14,046 bases of DNA from CAZMGD01 sp964565705 (GCA_964565705.1 CAZMGD010000104.1:1-14046); one strand, 5' to 3'. Shown: positions 1-6,346, numbered from the stretch's first letter. A program made the numbers and translations. Notes: generated by a model not told the origin, from the sequence alone.

Positions 1-397
1 AGTCGATCGCCACGCCCGCCATGCCGACGTCGCCGGCCACCCGCGGGTGGTCGCTGTCGTACCCGCGGTGGGTCGCGAGGTCGAACGCCACCGACAGCCC
101 CTTCTGGCCGGCGGCGAGGTTGCGGCGGTAGAACGCGTTGGAGTCCTCGGCGGTGGAGAACCCGGCGTACTGGCGGATCGTCCACGGCTGGTTGACGTAC
201 ATGGTGGGGTAGGGGCCGCGCAGGAACGGCACGATCCCGGGGTAGGTCGACAGGAAGTCGAGACCGTCGAGCGCGGACGCACCGTAGACGGGGTCGACCT
301 CGATGCCTTCGGGCGTCAGCCACGGCGTGCCGCCAGCCGGCGCGTCGGCGGGCCCTGCCGGTTCACCGAGGGGGACGGTGCTGAAGTCGGGGATCAC
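1..397 (-). CDS. mutB: methylmalonyl-CoA mutase large (alpha) subunit, N-terminal part
   Basis: This is the catalytic chain of adenosylcobalamin-dependent methylmalonyl-CoA mutase, which interconverts (R)-methylmalonyl-CoA and succinyl-CoA in the propionyl-CoA pathway in the cytoplasm. The first 132 codons are present; the rest lies beyond the left edge. The translation begins IPDFSTVPLG and contains highly conserved family stretches: PFLRGPYPTMYV, QPWTIRQYAGFSTAED, NLAAGQKGLSVAFDLATHRG and GDVGMAGVAID. The first three line the acyl-CoA entry of the TIM barrel in known structures. The start is GTG at 397, placed by its 4-base GTGA overlap with the stop codon of mutA, so the two chains are probably translationally coupled. 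No usual long N-terminal extension is seen. Identity is very secure from the conserved block; only the exact start is inferred. Confidence 0.95.
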   Translation of the reverse strand, partial: MIPDFSTVPLGEPAGPADAPAGGTPWLTPEGIEVDPVYGASALDGLDFLSTYPGIVPFLRGPYPTMYVNQPWTIRQYAGFSTAEDSNAFYRRNLAAGQKGLSVAFDLATHRGYDSDHPRVAGDVGMAGVAID

Positions 398-2208
398 GAT
401 GCGGCCTCCAACGTGGCGAGGGCAGCGCCGAGGATCGCCTCGGCGTCGACGCCCATGAACACGAACTCGTCGACGCCGGCGGCGACGTACTCGCCGCGCC
501 GGTCGCCGGGGTTGCCGGCGAGGTACACCCGCTCGGCGCCGGCCGCCTTCAGCGCGGTGGCGGCCGCGGCCGCGGCCTCGGCGTACATGGCATCGCTGGA
601 GCAGATGCAGGCGATGCGGGCGCCGTCGGCGGTGAACGCCGCGGCGGCCGCCTCGGGTGAGTCGAAGCCGTCGGTGCCGATCGCCCGGATCCCGGCGACC
701 TCGAACAGGTTCTTGGCGAACGTGGAGCGGGCGGTGTGCACCGCCGGCGTGCCGAGGCTGGCGAGGAACACCCGCGGCGCGGCGATGCCCCGGGCCCGGT
801 CACGCAGGTCCTCGAACACCTCCGCGTAGCGGACCCTGGGCAGCGTGCCCGCCGGACCGGGCGGGCGCGGTTCGGCGAGCGCGGGCAGGTTCTCGTCGAT
901 GTCGGGGAACTCGCTGAGCCCGGTCAGCGGATCCCGGCGCGTGGCGAGCCGCGCCTTGCGGGCCGCCCAGGTCGTGGCGATCGTGTCCTGGACGAGGCCC
1001 GACCCCAGCGCGGCGCCCATGCCGCCGGCGGCCTCGATCGCCTGGAACCCACCCCACGCCGACTCGGCCAGCTCCTGGGTCACGGTCTCGATGTACCACG
1101 AGCCGCCGCCGGGGTCGGCGACCTTGCCGACGTTGGACTCCATGGCGAGGATCGACTGGGTGTTGCGGGAGAGGCGCCGGCCCATCGACGTACCACCCGG
1201 CTCGCGCAGGGCGTCGAACGCCGAGACGGTGATCGCGTCAGCGCCGCCCGCCGCGGCGGCGAAGCACGCCGTGGTGCCGCGCAGCAGGTTCACCCACGGG
1301 TCGTAGCGGGTCAGCATCACCTGCGCCGTCACCGCGTGCTGCCGCTGGGGGGCGACGGCCCCGGCCACGTCGGTGACCCGCGCCCAACCCTGGCGGGCGG
1401 CGCGCAGCTTGGCGATGGTGGAGAACTGGTCGGCGGTCACGCCGATCCGGAACTCGATCTGAGCGGCGGCGTCGGCGACGGACCAGCCGGCGTCGGTGAG
1501 CCAGCGCAGGTACTCGACGCCGGTCGCCAGCGAGCAGGCGATCTCCTCGGCGTCGGAGCTGCCGGCGCCGAGATAGCGAGTGCTGTCGACGACGATCGTC
1601 CGCACGCCGTCGCGGCCGCGAGCCCGGGCGGCGAGGGCGACCAGCGCATCCCGATCGGGCGCGACACCGGCGGATGCGAGCACCCCGATCGGGTCGGCTC
1701 CGAGCACCCCGCTGCCCCCCTGGGCGTCGAACACGTCGAGCAGCGCAGCACCGGCAGCCGCCCAGTCGGCGCCCGTGTCGAGCACGACCGGGGCGACGTC
1801 GAGCAGCACGCCGTCGAGCGCGGCGGTGAGGGTCGCCGCGGTGACATCGCCGGCCCCGGCCACGCCGAGGAACACGGCGGTCGCGCCCCGCTCGAGTTCG
1901 CCGACGACGAGCCCCGCGGTCGCCGATCCGTCGAGGTCGATCCACTGGCGGATCTCCCACCCGCCCTCGGCGCGCCCGCCGCGGGTGAACGGCGCGACCC
2001 CCGGAAGGCCGGCGGCGGGACCGTCGGTGTAGAGGGGTTGGATCGTGATCCCGTCCGCGGTGCGCGTGGTCAGGCGCTTGGCGAGCGCCGCCTCCGCGTC
2101 CTCGATCGTGCTCTCACCCTTGATCAGGACCTTGCCGACGGCGGCCAGCCACTGCGCCCGGGTCGGCGTGGGGAAGGCGCTGGCCAGGTGCAGCGTGTCG
2201 TCGTCCAT
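394..2208 (-). CDS. mutA: methylmalonyl-CoA mutase small (beta) subunit
   Basis: Non-catalytic partner of MutB in the heterodimeric methylmalonyl-CoA mutase. The 604-residue protein has the family length. A mutase TIM barrel occupies about residues 1-440 (early motif WLAAVGKVLIKGE; later FDALREPGGTSMGRRLSRNTQSIL and the GGGSWYIE loop). A Rossmann-like B12-binding-type domain fills about 470-604. In that domain the cobalamin-ligating DxHxxG signature is absent: the matching loop reads LGTPAVHTARSTF. This is what is known for MutA chains, which do not bind cofactor. The start is ATG at 2208. A -10-like TACGAT lies 9 bases before it and there is no Shine-Dalgarno sequence, so the message may have almost no leader. 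The stop codon overlaps the GTG of mutB. The gene is divergent from the small gene starting at 2295. Confidence 0.95.
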   Translation of the reverse strand: MDDDTLHLASAFPTPTRAQWLAAVGKVLIKGESTIEDAEAALAKRLTTRTADGITIQPLYTDGPAAGLPGVAPFTRGGRAEGGWEIRQWIDLDGSATAGLVVGELERGATAVFLGVAGAGDVTAATLTAALDGVLLDVAPVVLDTGADWAAAGAALLDVFDAQGGSGVLGADPIGVLASAGVAPDRDALVALAARARGRDGVRTIVVDSTRYLGAGSSDAEEIACSLATGVEYLRWLTDAGWSVADAAAQIEFRIGVTADQFSTIAKLRAARQGWARVTDVAGAVAPQRQHAVTAQVMLTRYDPWVNLLRGTTACFAAAAGGADAITVSAFDALREPGGTSMGRRLSRNTQSILAMESNVGKVADPGGGSWYIETVTQELAESAWGGFQAIEAAGGMGAALGSGLVQDTIATTWAARKARLATRRDPLTGLSEFPDIDENLPALAEPRPPGPAGTLPRVRYAEVFEDLRDRARGIAAPRVFLASLGTPAVHTARSTFAKNLFEVAGIRAIGTDGFDSPEAAAAAFTADGARIACICSSDAMYAEAAAAAATALKAAGAERVYLAGNPGDRRGEYVAAGVDEFVFMGVDAEAILGAALATLEAAS

Positions 2209-2217
2209 CGTGTCGCA

Positions 2218-2223
2218 ATCGTA
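2218..2223 (-). promoter_or_regulatory. candidate -10 box for mutAB
   Basis: On the minus strand TACGAT (TANNNT type) ends 9 bases before the mutA ATG, and no ribosome-binding site lies between. A clear -35 element is not visible. The call rests on the same arrangement recurring before other genes in this window. Confidence 0.35.
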
Positions 2224-2263
2224 CGAACCGTCGCCGTACCCGCCCGAATCGCGTCGGGTGGAC

Positions 2264-2282
2264 GGATGTTAGGTGAACCTAA
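2264..2282 (+). promoter_or_regulatory. IdeR/DtxR-like iron box (candidate operator)
   Basis: TTAGGTGAACCTAA at 2269-2282 is a perfect TTAGGT/ACCTAA inverted repeat. Aligned to the published 19-base IdeR/DtxR consensus TTAGGTTAGGCTAACCTAA, the 19 bases 2264-2282 agree at 14 positions, and the right-hand 14 bases agree at 12. It abuts the -10 box of the gene starting at 2295, so a bound repressor would block that promoter. It also lies about 60 bases upstream of the divergent mutA start. The half-site spacing is shorter than canonical, so regulator identity is an inference. Confidence 0.45.
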
Positions 2283-2288
2283 TAGAGT
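2283..2288 (+). promoter_or_regulatory. candidate -10 box of a leaderless transcript
   Basis: TAGAGT is followed by exactly 6 bases and then the GTG start at 2295. No Shine-Dalgarno sequence is present. This spacing would place the transcription start at or next to the start codon. Confidence 0.45.
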
Positions 2289-2294
2289 GCTGGC

Positions 2295-2693
2295 GTGGCT
2301 CTGGACGTCGATGTCAGCGACTGGCCGCTGGCCTGCATCACCGCGGACGACGGGGGAGCCGACGGTGCGCTCGTCGCTGAGCTCGGCGGACTCCTCGACC
2401 GCCGCGAACGGTTCGGTCTGGTCCTCGACGTCGGCAAGCAGAGCCGGGAGGAACAGGGCGTGCTCGCCGCCTGGTTGCAGACGCATCGAGTGCGGGCGAC
2501 GCGGTACGTGGTCGGCTGCGCGATGGTCGTGCCCGAGGCCACGCTGGCCCGCAACCGCGAGCTGATCGCCGCCCACCCCGACGCGTACCCCTTCCCGGCG
2601 TGGGTCGCGCCGACGCTGGAGGAGTGCCGCACGTGGGTCGAGGGGGTGCTCGCGACCAGCGGTCCCACCGGCGGGCGAACACTGCGTCATTGA
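2295..2693 (+). CDS. small SpoIIAA/STAS-SEC14-like protein
   Basis: A 132-residue soluble protein with no signal peptide or membrane segment. The layout resembles the SpoIIAA-like (STAS/SEC14) small-protein family: a buried beta strand with an acidic end (FGLVLDVGKQS, about 40-50), a helix AAWLQTHR followed by YVVGCAMVVPEATLARNREL (about 70-92), then PFPAWVAPTLEECRTWVEG, where family members typically have a 'P.P...F.t.eeA..W' ending. The biochemical role of this family is not established. GTG at 2295 is chosen because the TAGAGT box sits 6 bases upstream; there is no ribosome-binding site. An IdeR-like palindrome overlaps the promoter, suggesting metal-responsive expression. The stop overlaps the TTG start of the next ORF by 4 bases. 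Confident that it is a gene; moderate on the fold. Confidence 0.7.
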   Translation: MALDVDVSDWPLACITADDGGADGALVAELGGLLDRRERFGLVLDVGKQSREEQGVLAAWLQTHRVRATRYVVGCAMVVPEATLARNRELIAAHPDAYPFPAWVAPTLEECRTWVEGVLATSGPTGGRTLRH

Positions 2694-2821
2694 AGCCCCA
2701 AGTCATCACCGACCCGGTCTCCGGGACGCCGATGGTGCTGCCGATCGGACGCCACGTGAACGTGGCCCGGGAGGACGACGTCGTGATCGAGGACGTCGGC
2801 GAGGATGTTAGGATTGCTTGA
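2690..2821 (+). CDS. small acidic ORF (43 aa), coupled to the preceding gene
   Basis: A 43-codon reading frame starting with TTG at 2690, overlapping the previous stop as TTGA. The product starts KPQVITDPVSGTPMVLPIG and ends with an acidic, valine-rich tail (VVIEDVGEDVRIA). It is soluble, with no signal or membrane segment, and I do not recognise a family. Support comes from the 4-base overlap, typical of coupled genes and used by three other pairs in this window, and from strong G/C bias at third codon positions. Against it are the rare TTG start, the short length and the lack of a known relative. It may act with the SpoIIAA-like protein or be a chance frame. Confidence 0.4.
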   Translation: MKPQVITDPVSGTPMVLPIGRHVNVAREDDVVIEDVGEDVRIA

Positions 2822-2846
2822 CAGACGGTGATGGGACTGCCAAGAT
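2818..2846 (+). promoter_or_regulatory. candidate sigma-70 type promoter before the inverted-repeat leader
   Basis: A perfect -35 hexamer TTGACA at 2818-2823 overlaps the stop codon of the 43-codon ORF. A 17-base spacer and a weak -10 CAAGAT (3 of 6 to consensus) follow. If used, it would make a roughly 170-base leader containing three inverted repeats before the acyl-CoA dehydrogenase gene. Confidence 0.25.
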
Positions 2847-2858
2847 GATCACGTTCTC

Positions 2859-2873
2859 GGTGGATCATCCACC
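2859..2873. repeat. palindrome GGTGGAT-C-ATCCACC
   Basis: Perfect 7-bp inverted repeat around a single base. It directly follows the octamer GTTCTCGG (2853-2860) that also opens the two large hairpins at 2949-3000 and, on the minus strand, 4301-4308. It could be an operator or a small hairpin. Confidence 0.5.
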
Positions 2874-2884
2874 CAGACGGGCGT

Positions 2885-2925
2885 CGGGTGATCGACCGGT
2901 TGGCTCAGGTCCGGTCGATCACCCG
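2885..2925. repeat. 15-bp inverted repeat with 11-base loop
   Basis: Arms 2885-2899 and 2911-2925 are perfect complements (core GGGTGATCGACCGG / CCGGTCGATCACCC). There is no T-tract after it on either strand. This is the second of three stems in the non-coding stretch ahead of the acyl-CoA dehydrogenase gene. Confidence 0.6.
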
Positions 2926-2948
2926 GGCGCCGATTCCCCCCACCGCTG

Positions 2949-3000
2949 AGTTCTCGGTCGGATTCTGGTCGTTCTGGGGACCAGAATCCGACCGAGAACT
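2949..3000. repeat. perfect 22-bp inverted repeat, 8-base loop
   Basis: Arms 2949-2970 and 2979-3000 match at all 22 positions (left arm opens AGTTCTCGGTCGG). The right arm ends 9 bases before the -10-like TACGGT of the acyl-CoA dehydrogenase gene, so the stem covers where a -35 element would be. It could end transcription from the upstream genes, act as an operator, or be a mobile repeat. It lacks the T-tract of a standard Rho-independent terminator. Confidence 0.7.
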
Positions 3001-3009
3001 GTGTCGGGC

Positions 3010-3015
3010 TACGGT
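3010..3015 (+). promoter_or_regulatory. candidate -10 box of a leaderless transcript
   Basis: TACGGT is followed by 6 bases and the ATG at 3022. No Shine-Dalgarno sequence is present. The same TANNNT-6-start layout is seen at 2283 and 13555. Confidence 0.4.
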
Positions 3016-3021
3016 CCGGCC

Positions 3022-4245
3022 ATGGCGATCGACTTCTCGTTGTCGCCCGAGCTGGAGGAGATCCGGCAGCGGGTGCGCAGGTTCATCGACGACGTGGTGC
3101 ACCCGGCGGAGGCGGCGATCGCCGAGGGGATGGAGCGCGGCGAGTACGTCGGCACGCTCGTGCGGATGCGCAAGGCGGCGGCCAAGGCGGGACTGTGGTT
3201 GCCGCACATGCCGGCCGAGTACGGGGGGATGGGGCTCGGCCACACGCAGCTGGCGATGGTGCAGGCCGAGGCCGCGAAGAGCCGCTACGGGCCGTGGGTG
3301 CTGAACTGCCAGGCGCCCGACGAGGGCAACATGCACACCCTGCTGCACTGGGGCACGCCCGAGCAGAAGGAGAAGTACCTCCGGCCGCTGTGCGACGGCA
3401 CGTTCACGTCGTGCTTCGCGATGACCGAGCCGGAGGTGGCCGGCAGCGACCCGACCCTCATCCGCACCACGGCCGTGCGCGATGGCGACGAGTGGGTCGT
3501 CAACGGGCACAAGTGGTTCATCTCCAACGCCCGGCGCGCGAACTTCGCGATCCTGATGGCGCGCACGGAGGATGATCCCGAGCTGCCCCAGGCGGCCAAC
3601 ACCGGCTTCATCGTCGACCTGCCGTCTCCCGGTTGGGACCGGGTCCGCGAGATCGAGACGATGCACGGGCCCGGCGGCCACTCCGAGATCGTGATCGAGG
3701 ATCTGCGGATCCCGGCGGCGAACATGCTGGGCGAGCGCGGTCAGGGGCATCGCCTCGGCCAGTATCGGCTGGGGCCAGCGCGCCTCGCGCACTGCATGCG
3801 GTGGATCGCCCAGGCCGAGATGGCGCTCGACATGATGGTCGACCGGTCGCTGCGCCGGTACGCGCACGGGTCGCTGCTGGCGGAGAAGCAAGGCATCCAA
3901 TGGCTGATCGCCGACTCGGCGATGGAGCTGTACCAGTGCAAGCTGATGGTGCTGCATGCCGCCTACAAGATCGACAGCGGCCTTGACTTCACGAGCGAGG
4001 TGTCCATGGCCAAGCACTTCGTCGCCAACTCGCTGAACCGGATCATCGACCGCTCGATCCAGGTGCACGGCGCACTCGGCTACTCCACCGACACGCCGCT
4101 GGCGTCGATGTTCCAGCACGCCCGCTGGGCCCGCTTCGCCGACGGCGCCGACGAGGTGCACCAGATGCGCATCGCCCAGCGCACGATCGCCGCCTGGCGC
4201 GACCACGGCTCCACCCGAACCGCCACCGGCGACCTGCCGTTGTAG
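3022..4245 (+). CDS. acyl-CoA dehydrogenase (ACAD10/11-like)
   Basis: FAD-dependent dehydrogenase of 407 residues that would introduce the alpha-beta double bond into an acyl-CoA, passing electrons to ETF. Domains: N-terminal helices from about 5-120; middle beta domain with CFAMTEPEVAGSDP (about 133-146) and the WVVNGHKWFISNA strand; C-terminal helical domain with GPARLAHCMRW, the cofactor-contact stretch QVHGALGYSTDTPLA, and GADEVHQMRIAQRTIA. Where many family members have catalytic Glu in YEGT, this protein reads ADGADEV, placing Asp374 at that position, as in ACAD10/11-type enzymes. The exact substrate cannot be read from sequence. ATG 3022 is preferred over in-frame GTG 3001, because the former has the 6-base -10 spacing and the latter lies directly against the hairpin. 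It converges on the dioxygenase gene. Confidence 0.92.
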   Translation: MAIDFSLSPELEEIRQRVRRFIDDVVHPAEAAIAEGMERGEYVGTLVRMRKAAAKAGLWLPHMPAEYGGMGLGHTQLAMVQAEAAKSRYGPWVLNCQAPDEGNMHTLLHWGTPEQKEKYLRPLCDGTFTSCFAMTEPEVAGSDPTLIRTTAVRDGDEWVVNGHKWFISNARRANFAILMARTEDDPELPQAANTGFIVDLPSPGWDRVREIETMHGPGGHSEIVIEDLRIPAANMLGERGQGHRLGQYRLGPARLAHCMRWIAQAEMALDMMVDRSLRRYAHGSLLAEKQGIQWLIADSAMELYQCKLMVLHAAYKIDSGLDFTSEVSMAKHFVANSLNRIIDRSIQVHGALGYSTDTPLASMFQHARWARFADGADEVHQMRIAQRTIAAWRDHGSTRTATGDLPL

Positions 4246-4261
4246 CGACCCCACCATCGAA

Positions 4262-4305
4262 CTCGGGAGCAGATCGGGTGCTCTGACGCCCGATCTGCTC
4301 CCGAG
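4262..4305. terminator. 17-bp hairpin between convergent genes
   Basis: Arms 4262-4278 and 4289-4305 are perfect 17-bp complements with a 10-base loop. They lie between the stops of the plus-strand acyl-CoA dehydrogenase gene (4245) and the minus-strand dioxygenase gene (4318). Position and stem suggest a bidirectional terminator, although no T-tract follows on either strand. The minus-strand arm is preceded by GTTCTCGG, as in the 2949 hairpin. Confidence 0.6.
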
Positions 4306-4317
4306 AACGGAGTGGGT

Positions 4318-5094
4318 TCAGCCGATGGTGAGGGAGGTCATGCTGAGGCTGCCGAAGGCGTAACCGTCGACGAGCACTCGGGCCCGCTCACCGGACGCCT
4401 TCGCCAGGCCGGCGACGTAGACGGCGGGCAGGAAGTGGTCGGGCGTCGGCACGGACGCGTGGTAGTCGGGCGTGCCCTCGAGGTCGAGGATCGAGTCGGG
4501 GTCGCCGTCCACCAGCGCGCCGACGACCGCCTCGTTGAAGCGGTGGGCCCAGTCGTAGCCGCCGTCGGGCTGCGACATGTCGAGCCGGCCGAGGTGGTGG
4601 ACGATGTTGCCGCTGCCGACGATCAGCACCCCCTGGTCGCGCAGCGGGTCGAGGCGGGCCCCGAGGTCGAGGTGGTAGGCGAGGGGCTTGGACGCGTCGA
4701 TCGAGAGCTGCACCACCGGCACGTCGGCCTCGGGGAAGGCGTGGACGAGCACAGACCAGGTGCCGTGATCGAGGCCCCAGGTGTCGATGTCCTCGCCGAT
4801 CCACACCGGGTCGGCGGCGGTGGCGACGGCGCCAGCCAGCCACGGCGACCCGGCGGCGGGGTACTCCATTGCGAACAGCTCCGGCGGGAACCCGTAGAAG
4901 TCGTGGATCGTGCGCGGCTGGTCCTGCGCGGTGACGGCCGAGGCGTTGATGAACCAGTGGGCGGAGATCGCCAGGATCGCGGTCGGTTGCACGGAGGCAC
5001 CGAAGTCGGCCCACGCCCGTGTGTAGCGGTTGTCGTCGAGGGCGTTCATCGGGGTGCCGTGGCCGAAGAACACGACGGGCATGCGATCGCTCAT
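4318..5094 (-). CDS. LigB-family extradiol dioxygenase, DODA/YgiD type
   Basis: A 258-residue member of the class III extradiol ring-cleavage dioxygenase superfamily, closest in layout to the 4,5-DOPA dioxygenase/YgiD group, which cleaves aromatic catechols using one metal ion. Visible hallmarks in order: FFGHGTPMNAL (His12), SAHWF (His46), LDHGTWSVL (His110), GNIVHHLG (His166), PTPDHFLP (His220) and the C-terminal YAFGSLSMTSL. His12, His46, His166 and His220 match the metal/active-site histidines known for DODA enzymes. The length is typical. The natural substrate is unknown, since most bacterial members are uncharacterised. It starts 30 bases after the stop of the SGNH lipoprotein gene on the same strand, so the two may be cotranscribed. 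Confidence 0.9.
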   Translation of the reverse strand: MSDRMPVVFFGHGTPMNALDDNRYTRAWADFGASVQPTAILAISAHWFINASAVTAQDQPRTIHDFYGFPPELFAMEYPAAGSPWLAGAVATAADPVWIGEDIDTWGLDHGTWSVLVHAFPEADVPVVQLSIDASKPLAYHLDLGARLDPLRDQGVLIVGSGNIVHHLGRLDMSQPDGGYDWAHRFNEAVVGALVDGDPDSILDLEGTPDYHASVPTPDHFLPAVYVAGLAKASGERARVLVDGYAFGSLSMTSLTIG

Positions 5095-5124
5095 GACGTC
5101 CAGGGTGCCAGCTGCAGCGGCGGT

Positions 5125-5772
5125 TCAGGTGCAGGTCGAGGTGGAGGCGGCGACGGCCTCGGCCAGAGCGACCGAGCCGGCGTCGTTCGGGTGGAGCCCG
5201 TCGTCGGACAGCAGGTCGGGATCGTCCTGCACCATCTGGAACCAGTCGACGAGCTCCAAGTTCTCGTGCGACTCGGCCGCGTCGTGGAGGTGGTCGTTGA
5301 TCGCCGCGACCTCCTCCTCGAAGTTGGGCGCGTACACCGTGACCCAGCGCACGCAGGCGAGGCTGTCCGTCTCGGCCAGCACGTCGTCGATCTCGTCGAG
5401 GAACTCCGGCTCACCCATCGGGACGTCGTTGGTGCCGAGCTCGATCACGAGCACGTCCGGCTCGGCGGCGGCAGCGAACTCGATGGCGTCGCGCTGGCCG
5501 CGGAGACGGATGCCGCTGGTCGCGACGACGGTCACGTTGTCGAGCGGCAGCGCGTCGTGGAACTCCTCCTCGGAACCGACGCTGATCGAGTCGCCGATGA
5601 TGATGATGTCGCGGGGCCCGAAGGGCGCGACGGTGGCGGTGACGACGACGGTGGATGCGGCGGTGCCGTCGCCGGGCGAGCTGGCGTTGGTCTCGGAGCC
5701 GTTGGTGCAGCCGGTGAGTGCCAGGACGCCGGCAGCTGCGACGAGCGTGCACACCTTCCACCGTCCGGACAT
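5125..5772 (-). CDS. SGNH/GDSL-type hydrolase lipoprotein
   Basis: A 215-residue probable exported lipoprotein esterase/lipase-like hydrolase. The N-terminus has a short basic start, a hydrophobic core and the lipobox LALTGC, so Cys22 would be lipidated and the protein anchored outside the membrane. A Ser/Thr/Gly linker (about 23-50) leads into the SGNH fold: block I GDSIS (Ser62), the glycine of block II in SGIRLRG, block III GTND (Asn115) and block V DGLHP (Asp191, His194). This gives a complete Ser-His-Asp set plus the Gly/Asn oxyanion residues. The ATG at 5772 is chosen because it places a proper signal peptide; longer in-frame starts give arginine-rich nonsense. A TAGGCT box ends 8 bases upstream. 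The substrate is not predictable; carbohydrate or lipid esters are typical for the family. Confidence 0.85.
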   Translation of the reverse strand: MSGRWKVCTLVAAAGVLALTGCTNGSETNASSPGDGTAASTVVVTATVAPFGPRDIIIIGDSISVGSEEEFHDALPLDNVTVVATSGIRLRGQRDAIEFAAAAEPDVLVIELGTNDVPMGEPEFLDEIDDVLAETDSLACVRWVTVYAPNFEEEVAAINDHLHDAAESHENLELVDWFQMVQDDPDLLSDDGLHPNDAGSVALAEAVAASTSTCT

Positions 5773-5831
5773 GGCTGGCGAGCCTACGGCGGCACGCCTC
5801 GGCCACGACGGCACTCCGGATGTGACGGACG

Positions 5832-6059
5832 TCAGGCCTGGGCGGTCGACTCGGCGCGCAGCAGCCCGGCGATCGACGCCCAGACCTGGGCCAGGAACGC
5901 GCCGGTCACTCGCTCGCGGATGCACGGAGCGTCGGCATCGGCGTCGAGCGCGGCGAGTTCCGCCTCCAGGTCGGCGCCGTCGCACCCGGCCTCGTGCAGC
6001 CGCTCGACGCGCCACTCGAGCTGGCGTGTCACGTGCTGCAGGTTCGGTCGCGTGTCCAC
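5832..6059 (-). CDS. small hypothetical helical protein (75 aa)
   Basis: A 75-residue soluble protein of no recognised family, predicted largely helical and acidic. It has an N-terminal VTRQLEWRVERLHEAG stretch, a D/E/A-rich middle and a C-terminal GAFLAQVWASIAGLLRAE helix; two cysteines (about 26 and 46) are present. The GTG start at 6059 is well supported by a strong Shine-Dalgarno sequence (GAGGAG, 7 bases upstream), which sets it apart from the largely leaderless neighbours. It precedes the SGNH lipoprotein gene by 59 bases on the same strand and may be part of the same operon. No function can be assigned. Confidence 0.65.
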   Translation of the reverse strand: MDTRPNLQHVTRQLEWRVERLHEAGCDGADLEAELAALDADADAPCIRERVTGAFLAQVWASIAGLLRAESTAQA

Positions 6060-6121
6060 GTCGGCGCTCCTCGCTGTTGGCCGTCACCAGGTTCGACGCA
6101 GGATGGCGCCGGTCATGATGC

Positions 6122-6155
6122 GAGCGGCCGGTGATTCCCGTCACCCCGGCCGCTC
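6122..6155. repeat. imperfect hairpin upstream of tRNA-Cys
   Basis: Outer stem GAGCGGCC/GGCCGCTC (8 bp), a 2-base bulge, inner stem GGTGA/TCACC (5 bp) and a 6-base loop. It lies between the start of the minus-strand small gene and the tRNA. There is no T-tract. It may be a transcription or processing signal, or just local symmetry. Confidence 0.4.
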
Positions 6156-6166
6156 AAACCGCCTGG

Positions 6167-6197
6167 TTGCCCGGTCCAGGGCCGGTCGGAGTAGCTT
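6167..6197 (+). promoter_or_regulatory. candidate promoter of tRNA-Cys
   Basis: TTGCCC (6167-6172), a 19-base spacer and TAGCTT (6192-6197, TANNNT type) lie 33 bases upstream of the mature tRNA 5' end. The palindrome GGTTCCGGAACC (6202-6213) overlaps the expected transcription start. The boxes are weak matches. Confidence 0.3.
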
Positions 6198-6230
6198 CAC
6201 TGGTTCCGGAACCGGGCCTCACCCGGTCCT

Positions 6231-6305
6231 GGCGGCGTGGCCGAGTGGCTGAGGCAAGGGCCTGCAAAGCCCTGTACCCGGGTTCGATTCCCGGCGCCGC
6301 CTCCA
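6231..6305 (+). tRNA. tRNA-Cys (anticodon GCA)
   Basis: A complete 75-base cloverleaf including an encoded CCA. The acceptor stem GGCGGCG pairs with CGCCGCC. The D arm opens GCC and closes GGC. The anticodon stem AGGGC/GCCCT frames the loop CTGCAAA with anticodon GCA. The T arm CCGGG-TTCGATT-CCCGG follows. The discriminator base is T (U73), characteristic of bacterial tRNA-Cys. It is followed 4 bases later by a terminator hairpin. Confidence 0.97.
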
Positions 6306-6309
6306 ACCC

Positions 6310-6346
6310 CTGACCTGCTATCGTCGCAGGTCAGCGGCTCTTTTGT
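6310..6346 (+). terminator. Rho-independent terminator of tRNA-Cys
   Basis: Perfect 9-bp stem CTGACCTGC/GCAGGTCAG with a 7-base loop at 6310-6334, followed by CGGCT and a T4 tract. Its 3' arm and T-tract overlap the left copy of a direct repeat that recurs at 9190. Confidence 0.8.

Noticed and set aside
736..2565. Long plus-strand open frame opposite mutA
   Set aside because: Mirror of the mutA gene in high-GC DNA; the product is Arg/Gly/His-rich and has no domain, while the minus strand encodes an unmistakable mutase chain.
3001..3021. In-frame GTG 3001 as start of the acyl-CoA dehydrogenase
   Set aside because: It would place the start immediately after the 22-bp stem and make the -10-like TACGGT part of the coding region; ATG 3022 fits the family N-terminus.
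2905..4257. 450-codon minus-strand frame opposite the acyl-CoA dehydrogenase
   Set aside because: Antisense shadow: its composition is His/Arg/Val-rich and the plus strand holds all family motifs.
4312..6252. 646-codon plus-strand frame opposite the dioxygenase and SGNH genes
   Set aside because: Shadow with V/G/R/D-rich text; both minus-strand genes beneath it have complete catalytic motifs.
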